Shown here one piece after another: positions 34,990 through 44,146 of a stretch of 64,000 bases of DNA. Below the pieces are notes generated by a model. The model made no database searches, was not told the DNA's origin, and saw only the letters and a program-made list of their open reading frames with translations. This stretch comes from Ignavibacteria bacterium (lineage in GTDB: Bacteria; Bacteroidota; Ignavibacteria; Ignavibacteriales; SURF-24): positions 124,001 to 188,000 of the forward strand of contig JAAXKQ010000003.1 in NCBI GenBank assembly GCA_025612245.1. Reading direction: 5' to 3'. Numbering within the stretch: position 1 is the stretch's first letter; each line of letters opens with the position of its first letter. The position numbers were made by a program, and so were the translations under genes.

Positions 34990-36174
34990 ATGAAAAAAGC
35001 TGCATCTTCAATTCTTTTACTTTTATTAGTCCCGGCACTCATTATGGCACAGTCAAACGTCAATCCTGACATAAGCCTGATCGGGACATTTAACACGTAC
35101 ACGAATTTCAACAAGGACTCTCCGGACTACAATAACCTGAATTTTGCACTCCCCTCCATGGAGCTTCTGGTGGAAGGAAATCTTAACCCTTACTCAAAGG
35201 CCGCGGCGGTATTATCCTACGAAGAATCCTTTCTTATTGAGGAGCTCTACGCACAGGTGCTAAGGGGCCTGCCGCTGGATATTCAGGTTAAAGCCGGGAA
35301 ATATCTTGTCCCTTTCGGTAAAATAAATACCCTGCACCCGCATGCGTGGCCATTCCTGGAAAGACCACTTTTCCAACAGATATACTTTGGGCGGGATGGC
35401 TTTAATGACATAGGTGTAGACTTAAGCTTCATTCTTCCGACCGGAGTGGTCTTTACTTCACTCGAACTAGGCATTTATAAGGGTGATGCAATCGGCAAAT
35501 CGGAAGCCGTTAACCCTAAGGAACAGGAAAGCATCAGGGCACTCAGGGGAAAGAGTCCGGTATTTGAAGGGCGCCTGGGCTCATTTTTTAACCCGGGGCA
35601 CTTTTCAAACATTGAGGCAGGAATAAGCGCCTCGTATGGAATTCATTCCAGGAACCTCTTCAGCATTCCGGGAAATAACATCTCCCCTTTTGAAACTAGG
35701 TCACTTTACTACACCTATCTCGGGGCCGACTTTAAGTATAGATATAAACCGGATGAATATACGGCTCTTACCATTCAGGGCGAAGGGCTCTGGAACCACA
35801 GGGACGTGGCAAGGTTTCATATTACAGGACAGCTCAGGCAGGACGTAAAAGGCACGATAAATACATGGGGCTCCTTTTTATCATTAGACTACCAGTTCCT
35901 CAAAATGTTCTCAAGCGGGGCAAAATACGATTTTACTTACGGACTGCCGGGCGACATTCCCACGGAATTCACACTTTCAAATGACGACATAAATAAAACC
36001 CACGGCATATCCGGATGGTTTGCCTATTACCCGGTAGAGGGAACCCTTGCGCTTCGCCTGGAACTACAGCACCTGATTTTTGATGTGCCTTCCTACATAT
36101 CCAGGAAGAATGATACCAAGCTTACGCTCCAGTTGCTCTTCTCGCTTGGGCCTCATAAGGCGCATCCGTTTTGA
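34990..36174 (+). CDS. Outer-membrane porin-like beta-barrel
   Basis: The 394-residue protein starts with a signal peptide (MKKAASSILLLLLVPALIMAQ), then SLIGTFNTYTNFNKD. It contains VKAGKYLVPFGKINTLHPHAW and GFNDIGVDLSF, a pattern seen in phosphate-selective-porin-like and metal-regulated barrels of Bacteroidota. Strands with alternating residues run to the C-terminus. The role is probably uptake of small molecules; the substrate is unknown. It is divergent from acs, so both could be under a shared regulator of carbon use, but the sequence does not show this. Confidence 0.7.
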   Translation: MKKAASSILLLLLVPALIMAQSNVNPDISLIGTFNTYTNFNKDSPDYNNLNFALPSMELLVEGNLNPYSKAAAVLSYEESFLIEELYAQVLRGLPLDIQVKAGKYLVPFGKINTLHPHAWPFLERPLFQQIYFGRDGFNDIGVDLSFILPTGVVFTSLELGIYKGDAIGKSEAVNPKEQESIRALRGKSPVFEGRLGSFFNPGHFSNIEAGISASYGIHSRNLFSIPGNNISPFETRSLYYTYLGADFKYRYKPDEYTALTIQGEGLWNHRDVARFHITGQLRQDVKGTINTWGSFLSLDYQFLKMFSSGAKYDFTYGLPGDIPTEFTLSNDDINKTHGISGWFAYYPVEGTLALRLELQHLIFDVPSYISRKNDTKLTLQLLFSLGPHKAHPF

Positions 36175-36275
36175 TTTTGTGAATACAAGAACTGTAAGCA
36201 GGTGATGAAACATTAAGGAAGCAGAACATGAAAAAGCTGATTTTGATGTTGATTCTTCCCCGGACTATCGACACC

Positions 36276-36296
36276 ATGCCGCTGCGGCAGCGGCAT
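36276..36296. other. GC-rich palindrome in the 3' gap before uvrA
   Basis: A 21-base near-perfect palindrome, ATGCCGCTG then CGG then CAGCGGCAT, lies between the convergent porin-like and uvrA genes, followed by TTTG. It can form a 9-base stem and may be a weak terminator. It lies inside a short frame (36228-36302, 24 codons) that begins like a signal peptide, MKKLILMLIL, and then stops. Confidence 0.45.
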
Positions 36297-36340
36297 TTGT
36301 GAAGATAACCGTCAAACTCTCGTGTTTATGACTACTTTTC

Positions 36341-39166
36341 TTACCTTAATTCTTTTTTCAGGAACTGGCCCGTTAGACTCTTTGGGTTCTCTGACACTTC
36401 CTCAGGTGTACCCTGTGCAACAATTTCGCCGCCGTATTCACCGCCGCCCGGACCTAAATCGATCACGTGGTCGGCTACTTTTATTACGTCCAGGTTGTGT
36501 TCAACTACAACTACGGTGTTCCCCTTTTCAACCAGCTTATTGAGTACTCCAAGCAGTATCCTTACGTCTTCAAAGTGGAGACCGGTGGTAGGTTCATCCA
36601 GCACGTAAATTGTTTTTCCCGTTCCAACTTTGCTTAATTCCGTAGCAAGCTTTACTCTCTGTGCCTCGCCTCCCGAAAGGGTTGTTGCCTGCTGACCCAG
36701 AGTAATATAGCCCAGCCCCACGTCGTAGATAGACTTTATTTTCCTTTTTATCCTCGGCAGGTCCTCAAAGAATGTCATTGCCTCCTCGACAGTCATTTCA
36801 AGGACGTCCGAGATTGACTTTGTTTTGTAGAGGACTTCAAGGGTTTCCCTGTTGTAGCGCTTCCCGTGGCAGACGTCGCATTCGACGTACACGTCGGGCA
36901 GAAAGTTCATCTCTATTTTCTTCAGGCCGTCACCCTGGCATTCCTCGCACCTTCCGCCTGCAACGTTAAAGCTGAAGCGGCCTGTTGTATAGCCCCTCAT
37001 CTTCGACTCCGGAAGCTGCGCAAACAGGTCCCTGATGTGAGTAAACACACCGGTGTACGTTGCCGGGTTTGACCTCGGGGTCCTTCCGATTGGCGACTGG
37101 TCTATCTCAATTACTTTGTCAATGTTCTCCAGACCCAGCACAGTCTCATGAGGGAGCGGAATGATCTTCGACTTGTAGATCTTTTTCATCAGAATTCTTA
37201 CCAGCGTCTCATTTATGAGTGAAGATTTCCCGGATCCGCTCACGCCGCTGATTGCAGTAAAAGTGCCAAGCGGAATTTTAAGATCAACATTCCTGAGGTT
37301 ATTTCCAGAAGCCTTCCTTATTTCAAGGCATTGCCCGTTACCTTTCCTTCTTTCCTTCGGGACTTCAATTTTAATCTCATCCTTCAGGTACTTTAATGTA
37401 AGGGAATCAAATCCGTTGCTGGAGTTTACAATTTTTTTGGTTTCACCGGCCATGCAGATCTCGCCGCCATTGAGTCCTGCCCTGGGGCCCAGGTCCACTA
37501 TAAAGTCCGAACTTTCCATGGTCTCACGGTCGTGTTCAACCACAACGACCGTATTGCCCAGATTTCTGAGGTTCTTCAGGGAATCTATGAGCTTTATGTT
37601 GTCACTCTGGTGGAGTCCAATTGAAGGTTCATCCAGCACGTAAAGCACTCCTGCAAGCTGGCTTCCAATTTGTGTTGCCAGGCGAATGCGCTGCGTTTCA
37701 CCGCCTGAGAGCGTGCGGGCCGAGCGGTCGAGCGTCAGGTAATCCAGTCCCACGTTCAAAAGGAACTGCAGGCGCGAGGTGATTTCCTTGAGTATCTGGT
37801 GTGCAATGATCCCTTCCCTGCCCTTCAGGTCAACATTGTTAAAGAAGTCCAGCGCTTTTTTGATGGACATTGCCGTTACCTGGCTGATATTAAGCCCCTT
37901 GAATGTCACAGAAAGCGACTCTTTCTTGAGCCTTCCGCCATTACACGTGCGGCACGGCAGTGTATTCATGAACGACTCCGCCCATTCCCTTATCTTCGTT
38001 GAAGTCGTCGTATCGTAATAATGCTTTACGTAGTTAAAAACGCCGGAATACTTGTGGACATACGTCACCGTCCTGCCACCGCCGAAGGTGTATGTAAATG
38101 GGATCTTATCCTTTGTACCGTAAAGCAGGACGTCTTTTTGCTGCTGGTTAAGGTCCTTCAGCTTTGTATCGTAATCGAAGCCGTACATTTCGGCTACGGA
38201 TTTCACCTGGTTAAAGAACCATATCTGGCGCGGCTTTCCCAAAGGAGCCAGACCTTCTTCGTTAATTGTTTTATCCCAGTCGGGAACGATCAGGTCAATA
38301 TCCATCTCCTTTTTCTCCCCGAGACCGTCACAATCCGGACAGTAGCCGTAGGGTGAGTTAAACGAGAATGAATTCGGAGCAAGTTCCTGGAAACTCAGCC
38401 CGCAATGCAGGCATGCCAGGTTACGGCTGAATACAAAATCCTCCTGCCCGTCGTTTACTATCACGCTGCCGGAGCCGTAATTAAGTGCCACTTCCACCGA
38501 CTCGGAAACGCGCGACCTGGCATTGTTGTCCACTTTAATCCTGTCAATCAGTATCTCAATGTCGTGCAGCTTATAACGGTCTACCTGAAAACCCTTCGTG
38601 ATCTCAAAGAGTTCACCGTCAACCCTGACCTTCAGGAAGCCATCCGAGGCAATCTCTTCAAAAAGCTCGCGGTAATGCCCCTTTCTGCCCCTTACGACGG
38701 GAGCAAGCACCTGTATTTTTTTGCCGTTGTGGGATTCCATTATCGTATCGACCATCTGCTCTGCCGACTGTTTTGTAACGGGCCTCCCGCAGTTATAACA
38801 GTGCGGAAGCCCCAGCCTTGCAAAAAGGAGCCTTAAATAGTCGTAGATTTCTGTAACCGTGCCTACAGTTGACCTGGGGCTTCCTGAAGTAGACTTCTGC
38901 TCAATTGAAATTGCCGGGCTTAAGCCCTCAATCAGGTCGACGTCCGGCTTTTCCAGCTGGTCCAGAAACTGCCTGGCGTAGGAGGAAAGGGATTCAATAT
39001 ACCTCCTCTGCCCCTCGGCATAAATTGTATCAAAAGCCAGGGATGATTTTCCCGAACCCGAAAGTCCGGTAATAACTACGAAGGAATCTCGTGGGAATTC
39101 TAAATCTATGTTCTTTAGGTTGTGTTCTCTGGCGCCTTTTATTACTATCTTGTCCTGAAAATCCAT
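36341..39166 (-). CDS. uvrA: Excinuclease ABC subunit A
   Basis: The 941-residue ATPase matches UvrA of nucleotide excision repair. It shows two Walker A motifs ([14 protein letters not shown] and [14 protein letters not shown]), two ABC signatures ([13 protein letters not shown] and [13 protein letters not shown]), and two zinc-binding cysteine groups (CLHCGL ... CPDCDGLG, and CEECQGDG ... CDVCHG). Length is standard. It loads UvrB onto damaged DNA. It is a single gene, divergent from yigZ across 100 bases. Confidence 0.97.
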   Translation of the reverse strand: MDFQDKIVIKGAREHNLKNIDLEFPRDSFVVITGLSGSGKSSLAFDTIYAEGQRRYIESLSSYARQFLDQLEKPDVDLIEGLSPAISIEQKSTSGSPRSTVGTVTEIYDYLRLLFARLGLPHCYNCGRPVTKQSAEQMVDTIMESHNGKKIQVLAPVVRGRKGHYRELFEEIASDGFLKVRVDGELFEITKGFQVDRYKLHDIEILIDRIKVDNNARSRVSESVEVALNYGSGSVIVNDGQEDFVFSRNLACLHCGLSFQELAPNSFSFNSPYGYCPDCDGLGEKKEMDIDLIVPDWDKTINEEGLAPLGKPRQIWFFNQVKSVAEMYGFDYDTKLKDLNQQQKDVLLYGTKDKIPFTYTFGGGRTVTYVHKYSGVFNYVKHYYDTTTSTKIREWAESFMNTLPCRTCNGGRLKKESLSVTFKGLNISQVTAMSIKKALDFFNNVDLKGREGIIAHQILKEITSRLQFLLNVGLDYLTLDRSARTLSGGETQRIRLATQIGSQLAGVLYVLDEPSIGLHQSDNIKLIDSLKNLRNLGNTVVVVEHDRETMESSDFIVDLGPRAGLNGGEICMAGETKKIVNSSNGFDSLTLKYLKDEIKIEVPKERRKGNGQCLEIRKASGNNLRNVDLKIPLGTFTAISGVSGSGKSSLINETLVRILMKKIYKSKIIPLPHETVLGLENIDKVIEIDQSPIGRTPRSNPATYTGVFTHIRDLFAQLPESKMRGYTTGRFSFNVAGGRCEECQGDGLKKIEMNFLPDVYVECDVCHGKRYNRETLEVLYKTKSISDVLEMTVEEAMTFFEDLPRIKRKIKSIYDVGLGYITLGQQATTLSGGEAQRVKLATELSKVGTGKTIYVLDEPTTGLHFEDVRILLGVLNKLVEKGNTVVVVEHNLDVIKVADHVIDLGPGGGEYGGEIVAQGTPEEVSENPKSLTGQFLKKELR

Positions 39167-39266
39167 TTTCTGTTCTTTAGTTCAAATTTTTTAATTTAAA
39201 ATGTTATATTAAGTATCGCTTAATTGAAAATCAACTTTATTTAGTGCATAAAATCTGGTACATACG

Positions 39267-39890
39267 ATGCAAATGCCCGAAGAATTCTTAACTATAAAAG
39301 AGTTTTCCGAATCGAAATTCAAGGAAAAAGGATCCCTGTTTATCGGGCAGTCCTACCCCGTCTCAAGCGAGGAGGAAGCCATGGTGCACTTGGAGCGCAT
39401 AAGGAAGAAATACTACGACGCCACGCACCACTGCTATGCCTACAGCATACTGAACAATCAGTTCAAGTATTCAGATGCCGGTGAACCCTCGGGCACCGCC
39501 GGAATCAGGATACTCAACGCAATTCAGCACTTTTCACTTACCAACATAATTGTCGTCTGTATCAGGTATTTTGGAGGCACAAAGCTTGGGGTAGGTCCCC
39601 TGGGTAAAGCATACTACAATTCAGCCTTTACGGCGCTTGAAAACGCACAGATAATCAAAAAAACGTGCTATAAGAAGATACTTATTACTTCCGGCTTCCA
39701 GTTCATAAGCCACGTGCACCACGCCATGTCCAAAATACCTTCCAGGATTCTCAACACATTTTACGGCGATGAAGTAAGCATGGAATGCCTTGTGATCCCT
39801 GCCGACCTGGAGCGCCTGCTCAGCTTCTTCAACGAAACACTCAGTGGAAAAGTTCAAATAGAAGACAAAAACGAATACATCTATATATAG
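39267..39890 (+). CDS. yigZ: YigZ/IMPACT family protein
   Basis: The 207-residue protein has the family core YYDATHHCYAYSI, FKYSDAGEPSGTAGIRIL and VVCIRYFGGTKLGVGPLGKAY. The function of YigZ-type proteins is not settled; they have an RNase-like or translation-associated fold with a C-terminal ferredoxin-like domain, and the eukaryotic relative IMPACT affects translation control. The gene stands alone between uvrA and the cytochrome regulatory region. Confidence 0.85.
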   Translation: MQMPEEFLTIKEFSESKFKEKGSLFIGQSYPVSSEEEAMVHLERIRKKYYDATHHCYAYSILNNQFKYSDAGEPSGTAGIRILNAIQHFSLTNIIVVCIRYFGGTKLGVGPLGKAYYNSAFTALENAQIIKKTCYKKILITSGFQFISHVHHAMSKIPSRILNTFYGDEVSMECLVIPADLERLLSFFNETLSGKVQIEDKNEYIYI

Positions 39891-40001
39891 ATAGTCTATT
39901 TAGCCATCTGTTGAATTTATAGGCATTTGAGAATTATTTCTTATCATTTTTAGGAAAATTTTCCCTTGAAAGTTCATTTTTTCAACATTTCACAAAATAA
40001 C

Positions 40002-40030
40002 CCCTATGGTATAATTATTGTTGCATAGGG
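40002..40030 (+). promoter_or_regulatory. Inverted repeat around a TATAAT box, candidate operator
   Basis: CCCTATG and CATAGGG form a 7-base perfect inverted repeat with a 15-base spacer, which contains TATAAT at 40010-40015. This is upstream of the Rrf2 gene that leads the cytochrome operon. Fe-S Rrf2 proteins bind palindromes overlapping promoters, so autoregulation is plausible, though no clear -35 box sits at the right distance. Confidence 0.4.
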
Positions 40031-40067
40031 TTAGTTTCTCCGATTGCCCTAAAAATAAATGAGAAAG

Positions 40068-40096
40068 TTGACAAAATGTATTTTTATCTCTAATTT
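40068..40096 (+). promoter_or_regulatory. Candidate sigma-70-like promoter
   Basis: TTGACA at 40068-40073 is followed after 17 bases by TAATTT. A second TTGACA at 40108-40113 lies further downstream, with AT-rich TTTATTAT at 40131. Either could drive the Rrf2-cytochrome operon. Bacteroidota promoters often differ from this consensus, so the call is tentative. Confidence 0.4.
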
Positions 40097-40161
40097 GATA
40101 CCGGACATTGACATCTATTTTTACCACTCATTTATTATCTTACAAATATTGGGGAAATTTT

Positions 40162-40590
40162 ATGATTTACACAAAAACGGGTGAGTATGCTATCCGTGCC
40201 ATTCTTTTCCTGGCCAGACAGCCGAAAGAGAATCTGATTATGTCTTCAGAAATCGCCAAAAGTGAGGAAATTCCGGCTCATTATCTGGCAAAAATTCTGC
40301 AGAGAATGGCAAAATATGGTTACGTCGATTCTTTTAAGGGAAGAGGCGGCGGATTCCAGATTACTGATTTAGCCTTGAAAAGCTCTATTCTCGAGATTGT
40401 TGAAAGGGTTGAGGGACCTGTCATTAACCTTAAATGCGTTACTGGCCTGAAGGAATGTTCCGATGAAAACCCCTGCCCTTTGCACGAAGAATGGGCCCTG
40501 GTAAGAGAAAGAATTTATCAATTAGTATCAAGCAAATCAGTACAGGAGGTAGCAGAAAAATATGCCGAGACATTGAACAAAAACAAATAA
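40162..40590 (+). CDS. Rrf2-family transcriptional regulator with Cys cluster
   Basis: The 142-residue regulator has the winged-helix layout of Rrf2/IscR/NsrR: MIYTKTGEYAIRAILFLARQ, SEEIPAHYLAKILQRMAKYGYV, and SFKGRGGGFQI. Three cysteines, C-x6-C-x5-C in KCVTGLKECSDENPCPLH, match the Fe-S ligand cluster, with one extra residue compared with IscR. I use the ATG at 40162 with GGGGA upstream; an 18-codon extension lacks family similarity. It lies 24 bases before the large cytochrome gene, so it is likely co-transcribed and controls the operon according to Fe-S, NO or redox state. Confidence 0.85.
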   Translation: MIYTKTGEYAIRAILFLARQPKENLIMSSEIAKSEEIPAHYLAKILQRMAKYGYVDSFKGRGGGFQITDLALKSSILEIVERVEGPVINLKCVTGLKECSDENPCPLHEEWALVRERIYQLVSSKSVQEVAEKYAETLNKNK

Positions 40591-40614
40591 TCCTATACTC
40601 AGGAGTGGTTACTT

Positions 40615-43263
40615 ATGAGGCTTTTTCTTGCTCTGTTCCTTGCCCTGACAAGTTCTTTTGCTGTGGCTCAGAATTCCAAGACCCCAACCCCATGTATCGA
40701 CTGCCACAGTGATAAAACTTTAACGACGGAGAAAAACGGAAAGGAAGTTTCTCTGTTTGTAGATGCTGATGATTTTAAGAAGTCTGTTCACGCTGATATT
40801 GATTGTATCGATTGCCATACCGGATTTGATGCCGATAATATTCCTCATAAAGAAGGCAAGGACATTGCAAAAGTTGATTGTGCACAATGCCACGATACTC
40901 AAGTTTTTTCAAAAAGCGTTCATGCCCGCAACAAGGTTGAATGCTTTAGCTGCCACACGAAGCACCAGATAGAAAATGCTTCAACCATTAAAAAATCAGA
41001 AGCAGATCTATGCGTTAAATGCCATAAATCTGCTTCTGTTGCCTCTTATAAAAAGAGCGTACACTACCAAAAATTCTTAGCCAAAGCAAAAGCCCCCATA
41101 TGTACGGACTGCCACGACAAGTCTGCGCACAAGATTCAGTCTGCCAGTTTCAGCAAAAACTCTGAAGAAAAGCTCTGTGCAAGCTGCCATCAGCAGGTAC
41201 AGGGTGACTTTGCAAAAAGTATACACAAAGTGGCTAAAGACTCCAATACTCCAGGCTGCGTAAGCTGCCACGGAGCTCACGAGGTTTATAACAGCAAATA
41301 CTCCATTTCTTCACAGGCATGCCTGAAATGCCACTTGAACCAGTCGAAGTTCGCTGCTTCGGGCAAAACCCAGTTAGTAGGATTTGTAAAGAACTACCAA
41401 TCCAGCATCCACTCCAAGGCCGGGGCCAACGGAAAGGAAGCCGCAACCTGTATCGATTGCCACGGCGATCATATGATCATGGGAACGGATGCCTCCAAGG
41501 CGCTTACTTCCCGCGAAAATATCCCAAATACGTGCGGAAAGTGCCATGCCAACATACTTAAAGATTACAAAAAATCCGCCCACGGGATGGCTTTTGCCAA
41601 GGGGCTTGCAGTTGCACCAAGCTGCGTCGACTGCCATGGCGAGCACACAATCCATTCCATACAGGATAAAGACAACAAGCTCGGGAAAATTAACGAAAAG
41701 GACGTATGCTATAACTGCCACGTCAAGAATCCCGAAGTAGTAAAGCTGACAGGAAGGCCTTCAACCGACGTTCTGGCTTATGAGAAATCCGCCCATTATA
41801 TGGCTCTTAAAAACGGGAACGACAAGGCTCCCACCTGCTCCAACTGCCATACTGGTCACCTGATGCAGGCATCCTCAATGGCAAGTTCAAAAACAAATAA
41901 AATGAACATTGCCAAAAACTGCGGCAGTACGCCGGAATGCCATGCTTCAATTGCCACGGTTTATAACCAGAGCGTACACGGCGTTGCAGTCAGTAAAGGC
42001 GTCAAGGAAGCCCCTACATGCATCGACTGTCACGGTAACCACCAGATTTTCGACAAGGATAACCCTTTAAGCAAGGTTAATCACGGCAAGCAGGTTGTAA
42101 TGCTCTGCAGCTCCTGCCACTCCGACGTTAAGCTCAACAAGAAGTTCGGCATTCCTGCTTCACAGGCTTCAAGCTACATGGAAAGCTACCACGGACTTGC
42201 AGTCAGGGGCGGCTCCAAATACGCAGCCGACTGCGCAAGCTGCCACGGGGCTCACAACATAAAGCCCAGCAGCGATCCTTCTTCGAATATTAATGAGAAA
42301 AACCTCTCCAAGACTTGCGGCAGGTGCCACCCGGGTGCAAACCTTACGGCCGAATTCAAGCAGGTACACCTGAAAGGCACCGAAACCGAATCCCCTGTCC
42401 TCTTCTGGCTCTCCAAGGCATACATTCTTATGATCGTCGTGATCATTGGCGGAATGCTTGCACACAACATACTGGATTTGATCAGAAAGCGCCAGGAAAA
42501 GAAAAAGCACCGCAAGGAAATCGAAGAGCTGAAAAAGCAGGGCAAGGTTTACCTCAGGATGAGCTTAAACGAGCGGATTCAGCACTTCATAATGCTTACA
42601 AGCTTTATTACACTCGTATTCACCGGGTTTGCCCTCAAATACCCCGACAGCTGGTGGGCCACCGTCGTAAGGACAATCCTGGGTGAAAATGCCTTTGAGA
42701 TCAGGAGTCTTACGCACCGAATCTTCGGTATTGCCATGGTTTCTGTATCTTTATACCATACCTATTACCTGGCATTCACAAAAAGAGGCAGGCGGCTGTT
42801 TATGGACTTCCTGCCGAACCTTCAGGATGCCAAGGATCTATTGATAAACATCAAGTATCTTCTCGGAATCAGCAAGGAAAAGCCCCAGTTCGGACGCTTC
42901 TCTTACATGGAAAAAGCCGAATACTGGGCCCTTGTCTGGGGCGTAATTGTCATGAGTGCAACAGGAGCCATGCTCATGTTCAACACTTTCTTCCTGGCAA
43001 TTGCACCGAAGGTGCTTCTTGACATTGCAACACTCGTTCACCTCTACGAAGCATGGCTCGCAACGCTGGCCATTATCGTATGGCATTTCTATTACATCAT
43101 CTTCAACCCCGAGGTCTACCCTCTCAACAAGGCCTTCATAAAGGGTACGCTGAGTGAAGAAGAAATGGAAAGTGAACATCCACGTGAACTTGAAAAAATC
43201 AGGAACGAAGAGCTCGCAGGCGAAAATGAGCCGGAGAATGTTGAGCCTGATAAGCTGGACTGA
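40615..43263 (+). CDS. Multihaem c / cytochrome b fusion, CbcL-like quinol oxidoreductase
   Basis: The 882-residue protein has a signal peptide (MRLFLALFLALTSSFAVAQ). Residues about 25-575 carry 18 CxxCH motifs plus one CGSTPECH (C-x5-CH), 19 candidate haem c sites, with many distal His in SVH/SAH. Then five membrane helices follow (about 601-622, 652-676, 699-722, 768-790, 800-830) containing His residues (IQHF, LTHRIF, LYHTYY, LVHLYE, VWHFYY) typical of a b-type quinone-interacting cytochrome (HydC/FdnI type). The closest known plan is CbcL of Geobacter, an inner-membrane quinol oxidase feeding extracellular electron transfer, though with fewer c haems. I infer the same role. It follows the Rrf2 gene by 24 bases. 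Confidence 0.85.
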   Translation: MRLFLALFLALTSSFAVAQNSKTPTPCIDCHSDKTLTTEKNGKEVSLFVDADDFKKSVHADIDCIDCHTGFDADNIPHKEGKDIAKVDCAQCHDTQVFSKSVHARNKVECFSCHTKHQIENASTIKKSEADLCVKCHKSASVASYKKSVHYQKFLAKAKAPICTDCHDKSAHKIQSASFSKNSEEKLCASCHQQVQGDFAKSIHKVAKDSNTPGCVSCHGAHEVYNSKYSISSQACLKCHLNQSKFAASGKTQLVGFVKNYQSSIHSKAGANGKEAATCIDCHGDHMIMGTDASKALTSRENIPNTCGKCHANILKDYKKSAHGMAFAKGLAVAPSCVDCHGEHTIHSIQDKDNKLGKINEKDVCYNCHVKNPEVVKLTGRPSTDVLAYEKSAHYMALKNGNDKAPTCSNCHTGHLMQASSMASSKTNKMNIAKNCGSTPECHASIATVYNQSVHGVAVSKGVKEAPTCIDCHGNHQIFDKDNPLSKVNHGKQVVMLCSSCHSDVKLNKKFGIPASQASSYMESYHGLAVRGGSKYAADCASCHGAHNIKPSSDPSSNINEKNLSKTCGRCHPGANLTAEFKQVHLKGTETESPVLFWLSKAYILMIVVIIGGMLAHNILDLIRKRQEKKKHRKEIEELKKQGKVYLRMSLNERIQHFIMLTSFITLVFTGFALKYPDSWWATVVRTILGENAFEIRSLTHRIFGIAMVSVSLYHTYYLAFTKRGRRLFMDFLPNLQDAKDLLINIKYLLGISKEKPQFGRFSYMEKAEYWALVWGVIVMSATGAMLMFNTFFLAIAPKVLLDIATLVHLYEAWLATLAIIVWHFYYIIFNPEVYPLNKAFIKGTLSEEEMESEHPRELEKIRNEELAGENEPENVEPDKLD

Positions 43264-43561
43264 TAAAAGTTTCAATGGGTAGCCTTTCCGGGCTACCCTG
43301 CCCATGAATGCTTTAGCCCGGATCTGTTCTTTATTGAATAATGCAGGCGTTTTTTCGCCTGCATTGTTAGTACCCATAGAATTTCCACTATATTTTGTCC
43401 AAAAATTTGATAATAATATTTAAGGATTCATCGTCAGCTTAATGCGTCATTTGCCGTAAACCGAATTTATTGTATCTTTTTATTATTGACTCATCGTTTG
43501 GACATATAGAGGGAAAACTATATAAAGAAAAAAGCTCATCATTTAATTAATTGGAGGTTAT
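43264..43561 (+). other. Gap with two hairpins inside the cytochrome cluster
   Basis: This 298-base gap holds GGGTAGCC pairing GGCTACCC (43277-43298) and AATGCAGGCG pairing CGCCTGCATT around a TTTTTT loop (43340-43365). Neither has a trailing T-run, so they may be processing or attenuation hairpins. The right half is AT-rich and could contain a second promoter for the downstream cytochrome genes. Confidence 0.55.
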
Positions 43562-44128
43562 ATGTTACACAGACTAATAGCTGGTTCAATCCTTCTGGGG
43601 TCGATAGGCTTCTTTTCCCTTACGGCCAACGCACAGGACAAGGATACCGGTGATAAAAAATTCGGATACGTCGGTGCTGAAAGGTGCGGAATGTGCCACA
43701 AGACAGAAAAGCAGGGAAAGCAGCTTTCGATATGGAAAGAATCAAAACACTCTCAGGCATACAAGACTCTTCAGAGTGAAGAAGCAGATAAAATTGCAAA
43801 AGACAAGGGATTTACCTCAAAGGCCGCCGACACGAAAGAATGCCTCGCATGCCACGTCAGCGGATATGATGTTGATGCTTCCTTAAAGGGTGCGAAATTC
43901 AAGATGGAAGACGGCGTTCAGTGCGAGACCTGCCACGGTCCGGGCTCAGAATACCAGAAGGTCATGAAAAACAGAGATGAAGCCATGGCCAAGGGACTGG
44001 TAGTCCATAAGGATAAAGAAAAATTCTGCACGGGTTGCCATAATTCAAAGAGCCCGACATTCAAGGGCTTCGATTACGACAAATACTGGGCTAAGATCAG
44101 CCATATGATTCCTAAAGACACTAAATAA
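43562..44128 (+). CDS. Periplasmic tetrahaem cytochrome c (c554-like)
   Basis: The 188-residue protein has a signal peptide ending TANAQ and four CxxCH motifs: CGMCH near residue 43, CLACHVSGYD, CETCHGPGSEY and CTGCHN. The order and the GPGSEY segment resemble the cytochrome c554-type family. It most likely shuttles electrons in the periplasm between the inner-membrane fusion and the outer-membrane conduit. GGAGG precedes the ATG. The barrel gene follows after 18 bases, so it leads the four-gene downstream block. Confidence 0.85.
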   Translation: MLHRLIAGSILLGSIGFFSLTANAQDKDTGDKKFGYVGAERCGMCHKTEKQGKQLSIWKESKHSQAYKTLQSEEADKIAKDKGFTSKAADTKECLACHVSGYDVDASLKGAKFKMEDGVQCETCHGPGSEYQKVMKNRDEAMAKGLVVHKDKEKFCTGCHNSKSPTFKGFDYDKYWAKISHMIPKDTK

Positions 44129-44146
44129 CTAGAAAATGGGAAGGCA

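Noticed and set aside
37215-37643. Plus-strand frame antisense to uvrA
   Set aside because: uvrA is unambiguous on the other strand; the frame is a byproduct of its codon usage.
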